The position numbers and the translations under genes were made by a program. From contig DLRM01000044.1 of the NCBI GenBank assembly GCA_002500505.1, forward strand, positions 1-37,747: a stretch of 37,747 bases of DNA. The letters are read 5' to 3'. Below the pieces are notes generated by a model that was not told where the DNA came from, ran no database searches, and saw only the letters and a list, made by a program, of their open reading frames with translations. Each line of letters opens with the position of its first letter. Position 1 is the first letter of the stretch. Below are positions 25,301-32,986 of the stretch, piece after piece. The DNA comes from Planctomycetes bacterium UBA7888. GTDB taxonomy: Bacteria; Planctomycetota; UBA1135.

Positions 25301-26308
25301 CTTCCACAAAACTTCCCCAGAAGAGGAGTCGAAAGCGTAAAGGCGCCGGCCGGGGAGGTGGTTGCGGACCTCGATTTCGTGATAGCTGTCAGAACGGCCA
25401 ATTAGCCAAGGTTCTTGAAGGACTGCGAGGACGATGCCTTCTTCGATGATGGGGGCAAAGACTGAAGCAGAATCAAATCCTCGCATCAGTGATTTCCAGC
25501 GCAATTGGTTGGAGTGAGTTGTGCTAAGCAAAGGCCCCCAATCTGGAGAGCCATTAAAGCGCCATTTCACCTTTCCAGAAGCGCCATTAATGGCGACGAC
25601 TTCTTTTGAGTCGGTCAAAAAAATCATTCCCCCGGCAATTGCAGCCCGGTGTTTGGTATAGAAAGTGTCTTTGAACGGCGGGTCTTGGAAGGAATAACGC
25701 CATGTTTCGACTAAGCCGGAACCCGAGACTAAAGGTAAAGAAGTATCTGTGCTCGAACTTACAGTGTGCGTTTGGAGCGGGTATCGCAAACCCGGTGAGG
25801 GAAGCTCGGGAATCCAGGATTCCGGAAGAAAAGTGTCGGGCGTTCTTCCGTTTGCTGCTCTTTGAAAAAGGCCATGGTCTAAAAGGATGGATTCCAAAAC
25901 GGCTTCAGCTTGGCGGCCTGCGGCAGTACCTGGGTAGCGAAGTGCGACATTTCTCAAGCTATTCATGTTGAGAGGCTCTAAAGCAAACAAGAGTTGGTCC
26001 TGGGCTCGGCGTCCCACCATTTGTTCGCGAACGAGGGTCGCTTCAGGGGGGAGCGACTGGAGAAGCTGAAGAGCCAAGTGACTTGCGCCAACAAACAACA
26101 GGTCCTCTGGGGACTTGCGGACCAAAGCAGCGGAATCTGCTTCCAGAATACCTTGCAAGGTAGCGACCGCAGTGCGGAGCTGATTCGCCTCAAGTAGTTC
26201 TTTAGCGTCTTGGAGTTGAGCAGCAAGGTCTCGACTCTCCAAGATGGTGATGCCTCGCTGAACCGGTGGCTCTTGAATTGGAAAACTCAGAAAAAGAGAA
26301 AGAATCAA
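22298..26308 (-). CDS. Giant PQQ-type beta-propeller protein with helical-repeat middle
   Basis: 1336-aa exported protein. A short hydrophobic N terminus (MILSLFLSFPIQEP) precedes a helical TPR-like region to about residue 180. A PQQ/BamB-like propeller spans about 195-640. Its blades carry the usual G-x-x-x-W turns, for example GKVKWRFNG, GEVLWKQQ, GKELWRTF and GAALWTRIY. A helical repeat region (about 645-880) and a second beta-rich region (about 890-1336, with weaker or no W-motifs) follow. Nothing shows PQQ binding or dehydrogenase residues, so a BamB-like scaffold or binding function is more likely. The start is TTG 26308 within a TTGA overlap, supported by AGAGGAG nine bases upstream. 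The gene is the largest member of the MoxR/Bat operon. Confidence 0.83.
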   Translation of the reverse strand: MILSLFLSFPIQEPPVQRGITILESRDLAAQLQDAKELLEANQLRTAVATLQGILEADSAALVRKSPEDLLFVGASHLALQLLQSLPPEATLVREQMVGRRAQDQLLFALEPLNMNSLRNVALRYPGTAAGRQAEAVLESILLDHGLFQRAANGRTPDTFLPESWIPELPSPGLRYPLQTHTVSSSTDTSLPLVSGSGLVETWRYSFQDPPFKDTFYTKHRAAIAGGMIFLTDSKEVVAINGASGKVKWRFNGSPDWGPLLSTTHSNQLRWKSLMRGFDSASVFAPIIEEGIVLAVLQEPWLIGRSDSYHEIEVRNHLPGRRLYAFDSSSGEVLWKQQVPWADPRHRTSAKDLAASPPAAKAGMVFLPVYHASGTLDLSLLALDLHSGKELWRTFLVSGTRESNLFGNVLQELSCPAPATRDETVYVCSNLGAVCAVDAYSGAALWTRIYERTSVNTYQTGEMARRESSFANATPAITDRHLLFTPTDSANALLLDPRDGELLGLLPSGWQAGGEPVQLTNLVSMTPHGAFFNGTHGAFLGFPGSTGLNFHTEALLHETSSVAQQRMGALARNEWFLPNLDGILRVHPQTGQPLGQNIPWPTGLSDMGSIQALPGMLLILRPGGVIAMASPEGAIASIPENADDSQIANILPVLENSLSENPNSAPLSIASRCKVLAKMATRKELKERLLMVAAQIYFAAGQIKDGMPLLEPALHSSHAQRKLDAAWLCIKQTSAQKSNDSHFKLSFNILETALKNHRTPTNGNRNALYWFVASTRINTAADDDHLLNELLQVLMEEESNQVKLENQTLHLFAKDKLKQLLEKPEQRESIESIASEYLSTNPENPTLWDIFSETKAVHSWVAKEILQKDLSPKRHIRLLAWVRDHSTDEKLLSFVQEASEHFESPPLPRLPKSFLKLSEGDLMGAKLLTLRRTSNRSAILVTQKGSTCTLLKMDSLGLQPLAEWSPSDPNIQLSDLSGTAFSDSNGATLIWRNQWIRLSLDGTLETQALPGPADSASLPLRMGSFLALACETVEGLQVQVRDLATGALFLDHSIDLDTQRVARLVKDGSKLLLIFIRSTSAWHWSLLESSIPTPIALPSAPSWDDLDGLTFSQNQILHLDTDQKQPVAYLSDFQSQTAWPISPQAILKTFSAPTGIGTLLLPLVPGRGTLPNPRLDWWPDATSSPASFPLEHPNSLFPQLGIMGNRSKRLRKSEILILQPNDNGNTLLSARKLPNSQGGFPQLWETELPHSPWSKILRRRLPIPHEAKDGWLVPLLMSLPNRSRELQLHTINSTGEKALPSFVFPTASLGPNLSIHLLDEAALIHDNQRVILFGSK

Positions 26309-28599
26309 GAGAGGTTACTCCTCTTTCTAAGGAACCACTCTGCACAGGCAAGAGCTAAGAAAAGGGATAAAAGAAGTCGGCCATCCAAGGGTTCATCAAA
26401 AGAAGCTAAGGTTCGGACTCGGCGTTCGCTGCCATTTAGGATGCCCAGTAAATCATTTGCAGCTTCCGGTCCCACGAGCATGCCACCTGTACGGTTTGCG
26501 ATACGCGACAAAAGCTCCGTGTTTTGGGAGGTCTTCCGCATTTCAACGGACGGAAGAATGACCTCAAAGTGGCTTGAAGCCAAAATTTCTCCCTCTGGAC
26601 TTCCATCGGCGGTGAACAAGAAGGAGTGGTCACCTAATTCAGAGGAGCGGAAACGAGCGTGGAAAACTCCTGGGCGTCCCGGAACCGGGGTCATTGATAA
26701 GGGAGCACCGGTAGATTCACGGAAGAGAGTAAGGCCGTCTTGTTCCACAACGGGATTAAAGTCTTCGTCGCGGAGGCGTAGTTCAAGGAGAACACTTTCT
26801 CCCAATTCAATTCGGCTTTGGTTTACTTCTAATCGTGCACGTCCTTGGTCGCCTTCCAAGCGGCCAGAGGCCAGGTGGCGCAAAAGAGAGCGCCAAAAAC
26901 GCGATGGCTGCCGTTCACCGGTAGGGTCTCGCCAGCGCCAGGTTTCATCGGTGCCAAGCCAGCCGACTCGACCTTCAGGGGCGTAGATGCCTGCAGCCAA
27001 GATTTGGGGCTGACCGTTCGAAGCCGTATCCGAATCATGAACCAACCAAGCCCGTGCCCCAGGGCGTAAACCTAGGACGGGTTGATACCACATCAGTTCA
27101 GCGGAGTTTTGCCACAGCTTGAGGTTCGTTTGAAGATCCTTTGTGAGGCGAACCACCGGATGGGGGAGTTCGGCATCGGCCGGAATCGCATGAAAGCCGA
27201 TGGAGGAACGGGCGGATTCTCGGCTTATCTCTACCGGAAGCAAGGGCTCCAAAGGGGTTCCGTGATAAGCAGAAGGATTGGAGCGATCGCCAGCGAGCAT
27301 TAAGAGACCACCGCCGCGTTCCACAAAGGAGGCAACGGCATCCAAGAAACGACTCCCATCGAGAGGATCAGGTGAAAGTTGGTGTGGGTCCACATCTCCG
27401 AGGATGACTACATCAAAATCTTCTAACAGTTCTTGGACGGTTGTAGGGATACGCCGCAAGCGGCTTGTGCCAGGACTGGCTTCTTGTTGGAAATCGCGAC
27501 CTGCTTCAGCAAGCCAACAATGCACGGACATATCTTTTTCCGATCGAAGAAGGCGATTTTTCAAATAACGGTATTCATAGCGGGGGCGGGCTTCCACATA
27601 CAAGACTCGAATGCGTGTGGGCTCAACAAGTACTCGCAAAGTTAATCGGTTGTTGTCGCGGGCAGTTTCCGAAGGAATGGCTGGAGTCTCAGCGGTGATT
27701 AAATGTTCGCCAGCTTCAAAAAGTTGGGTTGCAAGAGTGAGTCGAGTTCCGGTTTCAGTAGGCGTGGCTTCAATTTGGTCCAGAACGGTGCCATCCTCTG
27801 CCAACAAACGTACAGTTGTTTTTTCGGGTAATCCCACTCCGGATCCAGAAAGGCGAAGAAGGAAGAGAGCTTCGTCGCCGAGCAAGACGCGGTCAGGGGC
27901 CTGAATGCGTTCAAGGGCTAAGTCAGGTGCGGGTCGTGGGTCCCCTAGGGCAACTACATGGATACGAGAGCCTTCGGATGCGAATTGAGAAAGGGCAGAT
28001 TCGATTCCTTCGCCTTGGTTGGCTCGGCCGTCAGAAACGAGAACGACATCCGGAAGGTGTTGGCCTCGGTGTTCGGAGACGAGGGCGTGTAGGGCGGGTG
28101 CCAATGCTGTGGTCTGACCTTCTCCACTTAAGCCAGAGCCGTCAGTGGAAGTGGGATGCAAACGATCTGAAAAAGACCACGCCTTCAGCCGATAGCGTTG
28201 CTCTAAGGCAAGCCGCCATTCCCCTCCTAGGAGAGCTCGCAGCAAATCGATTCGCCGTGGTTCTGGGCCTGTTGAAATGCCAAGGTCCGCAAGTTTGGAG
28301 AGAACGTCTTGGGCGAGAGCATCTTGTCGCTGAAGGGAGGCCGAGTTGTCCAGCAGGAGAGCCAAACTTGCAGGCTCCTCAATTGTTTTATTTTTTCGGA
28401 GGAAGGGGCCCAAGGCCAAAAAGATGCCCAACGTAAGGAGAGAGACTCGGAGCACACCCATGAGTATTCTTTTTGGACGCTCCGGTTTGCGGTAAGCCCA
28501 CCAAGCGAGCAGAAGAACGCTCGGTGCGACCAATAGCCCAAGAACCCAAATGGGAGGCATAAACTCCAACATCAAGCGAAGACTTTGGGATTCGTTCAC
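26305..28599 (-). CDS. VWA/glutamine-amidotransferase-like membrane protein
   Basis: 764-aa membrane protein. Two N-terminal transmembrane helices (about 16-36 and 45-64) are followed by a von Willebrand factor A domain whose MIDAS motif DNSAS gives Asp84, Ser86 and Ser88. VVLVSDGRANQGEG supplies the second metal-site strand. A middle segment contains VVILGDVDP and FVERGGGLLMLAGDRSNPSAY, which resembles class I glutamine-amidotransferase-like domains found in planctomycete VWA proteins. The catalytic Cys is not apparent, so this part is probably structural. A beta-sandwich and a C-terminal transmembrane helix (LLLSLFLALACAEWFL) end the protein. The start is GTG 28599 within a GTGA overlap with the BatA-like gene. 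It probably partners the MoxR ATPase in metal-dependent protein interactions at the membrane. Confidence 0.85.
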   Translation of the reverse strand: MNESQSLRLMLEFMPPIWVLGLLVAPSVLLLAWWAYRKPERPKRILMGVLRVSLLTLGIFLALGPFLRKNKTIEEPASLALLLDNSASLQRQDALAQDVLSKLADLGISTGPEPRRIDLLRALLGGEWRLALEQRYRLKAWSFSDRLHPTSTDGSGLSGEGQTTALAPALHALVSEHRGQHLPDVVLVSDGRANQGEGIESALSQFASEGSRIHVVALGDPRPAPDLALERIQAPDRVLLGDEALFLLRLSGSGVGLPEKTTVRLLAEDGTVLDQIEATPTETGTRLTLATQLFEAGEHLITAETPAIPSETARDNNRLTLRVLVEPTRIRVLYVEARPRYEYRYLKNRLLRSEKDMSVHCWLAEAGRDFQQEASPGTSRLRRIPTTVQELLEDFDVVILGDVDPHQLSPDPLDGSRFLDAVASFVERGGGLLMLAGDRSNPSAYHGTPLEPLLPVEISRESARSSIGFHAIPADAELPHPVVRLTKDLQTNLKLWQNSAELMWYQPVLGLRPGARAWLVHDSDTASNGQPQILAAGIYAPEGRVGWLGTDETWRWRDPTGERQPSRFWRSLLRHLASGRLEGDQGRARLEVNQSRIELGESVLLELRLRDEDFNPVVEQDGLTLFRESTGAPLSMTPVPGRPGVFHARFRSSELGDHSFLFTADGSPEGEILASSHFEVILPSVEMRKTSQNTELLSRIANRTGGMLVGPEAANDLLGILNGSERRVRTLASFDEPLDGRLLLSLFLALACAEWFLRKRSNLS
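26318..26324 (-). promoter_or_regulatory. Shine-Dalgarno sequence for the propeller gene
   Basis: AGAGGAG on the minus strand stands 9 nt before the TTG start at 26308 and lies inside the end of the VWA/GATase-like gene. It is a better match than at most other junctions in this operon and supports the TTG start over an internal ATG. Confidence 0.6.
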
Positions 28600-30782
28600 C
28601 CGCGCCTCCGATCTAAAAATGAAGCCAAGGCAGTTTCCGTTACGAGGAAGAGAAGGACAAGCAAAAAGAGGATAGAGGATGCGTCTTCAGAAGAAGAATG
28701 AGCGGAGAGGCTTCGTGGCGATTCCGCTTGAGTCTGAGCGGTTTCTGCCTCAGGCAAAACCTCTACAAGGAGGGTGCTGGAGATAGGAGTCAAGTTGGAC
28801 TCAGATTCTGGAACCACAACCGAGAACTTTTTCTTGTGAGAGAGAGTGTCCCCGTCACTCGACATGGTTTGGGCCGTAGCTGTCCAAACACCTGGCAATA
28901 GTGCTTTTGCCAGGAGAGGTTGGATAAAACGAGCACCATAGGCAACAGCTTCGGCCTGGGGTCGCAAGCGCTCTCCATTTGGGTTTTCTAATTGAATATC
29001 GACCGGAGGAGTGGGCAGAATTAGCTGAAAATGAGAACCAATCGGAAGGCTACTTGCTAAGAGATTTCCATTAGCCAGGAATCCACAAAGGTCAAAAAGA
29101 AAAGGAAGTGTCCCGCCGGGGACTTCTTCAAATCGGTTCCATCCGGGATGTGGGGGTGTCGTGAAAACTGCAATTCGTCCCCCTTCCAATTGCCAAGTTA
29201 GGAGGGCAGCAGATAGGTTTGCTTGGGAGTCTTCGCCGCTATCCCGAACAAGAGTAAGAGGTGTTTGAATAAAGGAATTCGTGTTGGGGGTTTCGACGGA
29301 TATAGGACGGAAAGCGTAGATTGGTATTTCAGTGAGTAAAGGTTTCCAACGGGGGTCTTGAAAGAATGCAAGGGGAGGCCAGGTTTCGTCTTGAATCAAC
29401 AAGCGGGCACTTGGATCCGCATACTTTTGTGGCTCTCCGATTTGAATTGAAGGAGCGCCCAGAACTGAGAGAAGGCTTTCGCAATCAGCTGCGTTGGTTT
29501 CGGGACCAAGAGCAAGAAGAAGGCCGCCACCCGAGCCAACGAATTGATGAATCAATTCTTGGAATCGAGGAGAAAGTTGGGTGGGGTCAGCCAAGATCAG
29601 CAAATCGGATTTGGCCAAAGTTGCAGAGGTCAAGGAATGGAGCGCGCTCTCTTGAAGCCTCAAAGGAGCAGGTGCTGGAAAATCAAGGAATCGAGAGAGG
29701 GAGCCCTGGACTGCGTTCGATGCGCCCTCGCCCACAAGGAGAACTTCAGGGGGAGACGCAACTTCAAAAATGGTAGTGCGAAGGTCGTCGGGGATGCAGG
29801 CGTCGGAGTCGATGCGGAATTCCAGCCCGCGGCTCCCGGATTCGGCGGGAGTCAAAAGATGCGACCAAGAAGACTCCCCATTCCATGGGATTTCTAGATC
29901 CACTTCGGCAATGGGGGATTGGTCCAGGAAAAGTTTGCCGTGCAGGAGTTTTGGGGAGCCATCCGAAGAGTCAGCTACGCCGGCAAAGTGTCGAATTGTG
30001 ACTTGAACCTCAGCCATCTCCCCAGGAGCGACGCGTTGAGGTTCAACCTCAAGCCTAGTCACCGCAGTATTCTCACGGTTTACGCTTCCAACATCTTGAA
30101 TGCGAAGGGTGAATCCGGCTTCTTTAAGCTGACCAAAAGCGGTTTGAGCTTCATCGTCAAAATTCCAAGTGGAAGCTTGGAGGTCCGAAAGGAAAGTCAC
30201 CGTGACTTCTTCGCAACCTTCGGCCGCAAGAGCTTCGGCAGATCGAAGAGCCCAAGTGGCAGCTTTTGCAATGTTTGTATTTCCGAAACTTGGTCTTGTT
30301 TGTTCCACAAGAGTGGAGAGCACTTCTCTCGGGTTGCCAAAGGCTTCTCTTGAAATCGAATCCCTAGCGAGAATGAATGCGGCCTGATCTCCATGCGACT
30401 CGTCGAGATTCTCTAAGATTTGCTTTCCTTCTTGAACAGCGCGCTCGAAGGAAGATTGCCCGCGGCTTCGGTGATGCATGGACATACTTGCATCGAGTAA
30501 TAAAACCTCACCTCGGGTTGGCCGACCCGTAAGAGACTGGGTGAGTTCTTGGCCTGGTCTGGCAAGAGCCAAAATGAAAAAGAGAACTGCAAAAGTGCGT
30601 AGCGCAAGGAGAAGAAGGTCCTCGAGCAACAAGCGCTTCCTTAGTTTTTTGCGCGCACGGAGCAAAAATTCCATCGCAGCGAAGTCCACTCGTTGGTACT
30701 TCTGCCGATTCAGAAGATGAATCAGGACTGGAAGTGCGACAAGCGGAAGTGCCCAAAGGAATGCCGGGTTCAGGAAACTCAT
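28596..30782 (-). CDS. BatA-domain VWA membrane protein
   Basis: 728-aa membrane protein with the BatA N-terminal domain: MSFLNPAFLWALPLVALPVLIHL with LLNRQKYQRVDFAAMEFL, and a second helix at about 55-73. A VWA domain follows with MIDAS DASMS (Asp97, Ser99, Ser101). The middle holds beta-rich segments and a GATase-like stretch (LLILADPTQLSPRFQELIHQFVGSGGG). A last transmembrane helix lies just before the basic C terminus (SFLDRRRG). Bat proteins are encoded with MoxR and DUF58 proteins in many bacteria and have been linked to stress resistance and envelope functions, without a fixed biochemical role. The ATG overlaps the DUF58 gene stop by 4 bp and the gene is followed by the second VWA gene. 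Confidence 0.9.
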   Translation of the reverse strand: MSFLNPAFLWALPLVALPVLIHLLNRQKYQRVDFAAMEFLLRARKKLRKRLLLEDLLLLALRTFAVLFFILALARPGQELTQSLTGRPTRGEVLLLDASMSMHHRSRGQSSFERAVQEGKQILENLDESHGDQAAFILARDSISREAFGNPREVLSTLVEQTRPSFGNTNIAKAATWALRSAEALAAEGCEEVTVTFLSDLQASTWNFDDEAQTAFGQLKEAGFTLRIQDVGSVNRENTAVTRLEVEPQRVAPGEMAEVQVTIRHFAGVADSSDGSPKLLHGKLFLDQSPIAEVDLEIPWNGESSWSHLLTPAESGSRGLEFRIDSDACIPDDLRTTIFEVASPPEVLLVGEGASNAVQGSLSRFLDFPAPAPLRLQESALHSLTSATLAKSDLLILADPTQLSPRFQELIHQFVGSGGGLLLALGPETNAADCESLLSVLGAPSIQIGEPQKYADPSARLLIQDETWPPLAFFQDPRWKPLLTEIPIYAFRPISVETPNTNSFIQTPLTLVRDSGEDSQANLSAALLTWQLEGGRIAVFTTPPHPGWNRFEEVPGGTLPFLFDLCGFLANGNLLASSLPIGSHFQLILPTPPVDIQLENPNGERLRPQAEAVAYGARFIQPLLAKALLPGVWTATAQTMSSDGDTLSHKKKFSVVVPESESNLTPISSTLLVEVLPEAETAQTQAESPRSLSAHSSSEDASSILFLLVLLFLVTETALASFLDRRRG

Positions 30783-31690
30783 CGACCCAAGGCCCTCATG
30801 CGGCTGGCACGGCGTGCCAAGAATTCAATAAACCCTACCTCCAGAGGCTCATCCGTTTGAAGCCTGCGGAAGTCTGCTCCAAGAGCGCGGACTCCCCTTC
30901 GTAGTTCTGCGGCATGGTTCGAAAATTCTTCTAAGTAGGCTTGTCGGACCGCACGAGGGTCTAACAATAGAACATCCTCGCCTTCTAAAGCTTCGAATCG
31001 AGTCGAACGTCCATAGGGAAAGCTCACTTCAGCAGGATCTAGGATGCGCAAGACAACGAGGTCATGGCCAGCTTTGCGTAGAAGGGCGGCGGCATGTGCC
31101 GCGTTCTCGGCAGTACCAAGGCAATCTGAAACCCAAATCACCAAGCCGCGGCGTTCCATACGGGAAACAGCAGAAGAAAGAGCGGTCGCCGGATCTCCTT
31201 CTCCTTCTACGCCAATGGATTCAAGTCGCGATAGAGAATCATGCCAATGACGTTCTCCGCCTTGTGGTGGAACCCACTCCGTGACGGTATTGCCTTGGCA
31301 GAGGGCTAAGCCCCAACGGTCATTTTGAATGAGAAGGAGGCGCGCAAGAGAAGCCGTTAACCAGCGACCGTAATCGGCTTTGCTCCATTCCAAAGTGTGA
31401 AAACCCATGGATGCCGAGAGGTCGAGGACCAAGTAGCCCGTGAGGGCAGTCTCCTCTTCATATCGACGGACAAAAAAACGATCCGTTCTTGCAGCGAGTT
31501 TCCAATCCACGTGCCGTAATTCGTCACCGGGGACATATTGGCGGTGTTCGGCGAAGGTCGTCCCTGAACCTCGATGGGGCGAGGAATGCTTTCCGCCAGT
31601 GAATCCCTCCACGGCAGAGCGGGCGCGGAGTTCAAGCCGCGCCAAACGGGCTAAAAGCCTAGGATCCGATGCCTGCTGCACGCTCTCCAT
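30779..31690 (-). CDS. DUF58 domain protein
   Basis: 303-aa protein of the DUF58 family, the usual partner of MoxR ATPases. Its hallmark is seen at residues 46-80: FAEHRQYVPGDELRHVDWKLAARTDRFFV followed by RRYEEE. A VWA-like core then begins with VLDLSASMGF, a complete DxSxS set (Asp90, Ser92, Ser94). There is no signal peptide or transmembrane segment, so it is probably cytoplasmic or peripheral. I chose ATG 31690, which overlaps moxR by 32 bp. An ATG at 31720 would overlap by 62 bp and adds nothing conserved. Neither has a clear ribosome-binding site. The next gene, BatA-like, starts with a 4-bp overlap. Confidence 0.9.
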   Translation of the reverse strand: MESVQQASDPRLLARLARLELRARSAVEGFTGGKHSSPHRGSGTTFAEHRQYVPGDELRHVDWKLAARTDRFFVRRYEEETALTGYLVLDLSASMGFHTLEWSKADYGRWLTASLARLLLIQNDRWGLALCQGNTVTEWVPPQGGERHWHDSLSRLESIGVEGEGDPATALSSAVSRMERRGLVIWVSDCLGTAENAAHAAALLRKAGHDLVVLRILDPAEVSFPYGRSTRFEALEGEDVLLLDPRAVRQAYLEEFSNHAAELRRGVRALGADFRRLQTDEPLEVGFIEFLARRASRMRALGR

Positions 31691-32705
31691 CCAACGCGCT
31701 TGGGTTTGCTGGAATCTCATCTAGGAGCCGTGCAACCATGGCATCGGAATCGAGGCCTTCGGCTTCGGCTGCAAAGTTAGTCAATATTCGGTGACGCAGA
31801 ACCGATGGCGCAACGGCAGCGACATCTTGTACAGAGGCATGGAAGCGACCCTGAAGAAGGGCCCTTGCTTTGGCTGCCAAGATCATGTTTTGCGAGGCGC
31901 GTGGGCCGGCGCCCCAAGTAACCCATTGGCGAATAAAGTCGGGAGCGGACTCCTCGCTTGGACGCGAAGCGCGTGCGAGGGCGACGGCGTATTCCAGAAC
32001 GGAGTCTGCGGTGGGTACGGCGCGAACAAGTTTCTGAAGGCGTAGAAGAGCGGGGCCGTCAAGGACGGCTTCAACGGACTCAGGTTCCGCACCGGTTGTG
32101 CGTCGGAGAATTTCCGCCTCTTCTTCCTGAGAGGGGTAGTCCACCTTAATGAGGAACAAGAACCGATCCAGTGCAGCTTCTGGAAGGGGGTAAGTGCCTT
32201 CTTGCTCAATTGGGTTCTGAGTGGCTAAGACAAAGAAAGGTACAGGTAATGCAAAAGTGCTTCCAGCTGAAGTCACTTGGCGTTCTTGCATGGCTTCCAG
32301 CAAGGCAGCCTGAGTTTTCGGAGGCGTTCGGTTAATTTCATCCGCCAACAAAATATTCGTGAAGACCGGGCCTTTTGTGAATCGAAAGCTACGTTCACCA
32401 GAGCTTTGATCGCTGTGTAAAACTTCTGACCCAGTGATGTCGGCTGGCATTAAGTCCGGTGTGAACTGAATGCGCCGGAAATCTAGGTCCATAGCGCGAG
32501 CAAAGGAAGAAACCATCAAGGTTTTGGCGAGGCCAGGAACACCAACAAGAACAGCATGTCCGCGGGCGGCCACGGCAATCATGAGTTCTTCTAAAACGGA
32601 GTCTTGACCAACGATTACGCGGCCTACTTGCTCACGGAGGCGTTTGAAGGCATCGGCAAACCAAGAGGCAGCTTCGGAGTCAGGGATGGGAGGTTCAGCA
32701 GTCAT
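31659..32705 (-). CDS. MoxR-family AAA+ ATPase
   Basis: 348-aa cytoplasmic AAA+ ATPase with chaperone-like or remodelling roles, often acting with VWA proteins. Walker A is GVPGLAKT at residues 55-62. Walker B is ILLADEINR, followed by PPKTQAALLEAMQERQVT. Sensor 1 is FVLATQNP, and ALDRFLF holds the arginine-finger region. The C-terminal lid has TADSVLEYAVALARASR. The length is normal for MoxR. It is the first enzyme of the Bat-type block and probably powers the complex formed with the DUF58, BatA-like and VWA products. It follows the small membrane protein gene after 11 bp and overlaps the DUF58 gene by 32 bp. Confidence 0.94.
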   Translation of the reverse strand: MTAEPPIPDSEAASWFADAFKRLREQVGRVIVGQDSVLEELMIAVAARGHAVLVGVPGLAKTLMVSSFARAMDLDFRRIQFTPDLMPADITGSEVLHSDQSSGERSFRFTKGPVFTNILLADEINRTPPKTQAALLEAMQERQVTSAGSTFALPVPFFVLATQNPIEQEGTYPLPEAALDRFLFLIKVDYPSQEEEAEILRRTTGAEPESVEAVLDGPALLRLQKLVRAVPTADSVLEYAVALARASRPSEESAPDFIRQWVTWGAGPRASQNMILAAKARALLQGRFHASVQDVAAVAPSVLRHRILTNFAAEAEGLDSDAMVARLLDEIPANPSALDGERAAGIGS

Positions 32706-32716
32706 TTTGAAAGGGG

Positions 32717-32986
32717 TTATTGTTCTGTACGGCTGTCCGGGGCAGATGTATCCAAAAGTCTTTGGTCGGTGAGCGGATCGCGGGCCATCCAGTCCAAATC
32801 TTGTTGGGATTTTTCAGCCTGAGCACGGCTGGAGTCCGTTTTTTCGTGTTCATCAGCCTCTTGGACTCTAGCCTCCAAGAGGTGAGAAACGGCTGGAATC
32901 AGGAAAAACACACCGAAGGCGCCAACGACCACCCAAAGAACCATTTCCAGGAGGCGAGAGCGAGTGCTCGGTTGCACTCGGCTCAC
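32717..32986 (-). CDS. Small single-pass membrane protein after eno (possibly FtsB/DivIC-like)
   Basis: About 89 aa with a polar, basic start (SRVQPSTRSR), one transmembrane helix (about 14-34, VLWVVVGAFGVFFLIPAV), then a charged helical segment and DWMARDPLTDQRLLD near the end. The layout (short cytoplasmic N terminus, one helix, helical periplasmic part) and the position directly after eno recall FtsB/DivIC septum proteins, which often follow enolase. Sequence similarity is too weak to name it. I chose GTG 32986, which forms a GTGA overlap with the eno stop. A GTG at 33028 would overlap eno by 46 bp, and an ATG at 32944 would remove the basic N terminus. No strong Shine-Dalgarno sequence is present. 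Confidence 0.6.
   Translation of the reverse strand: MSRVQPSTRSRLLEMVLWVVVGAFGVFFLIPAVSHLLEARVQEADEHEKTDSSRAQAEKSQQDLDWMARDPLTDQRLLDTSAPDSRTEQ

Noticed and set aside
27816..28436. 206-codon plus-strand frame opposite the VWA/GATase-like gene
   Set aside because: It is Arg/Gly-rich without motifs, as expected from the complement of a Leu/Ala/Pro-rich coding sequence.
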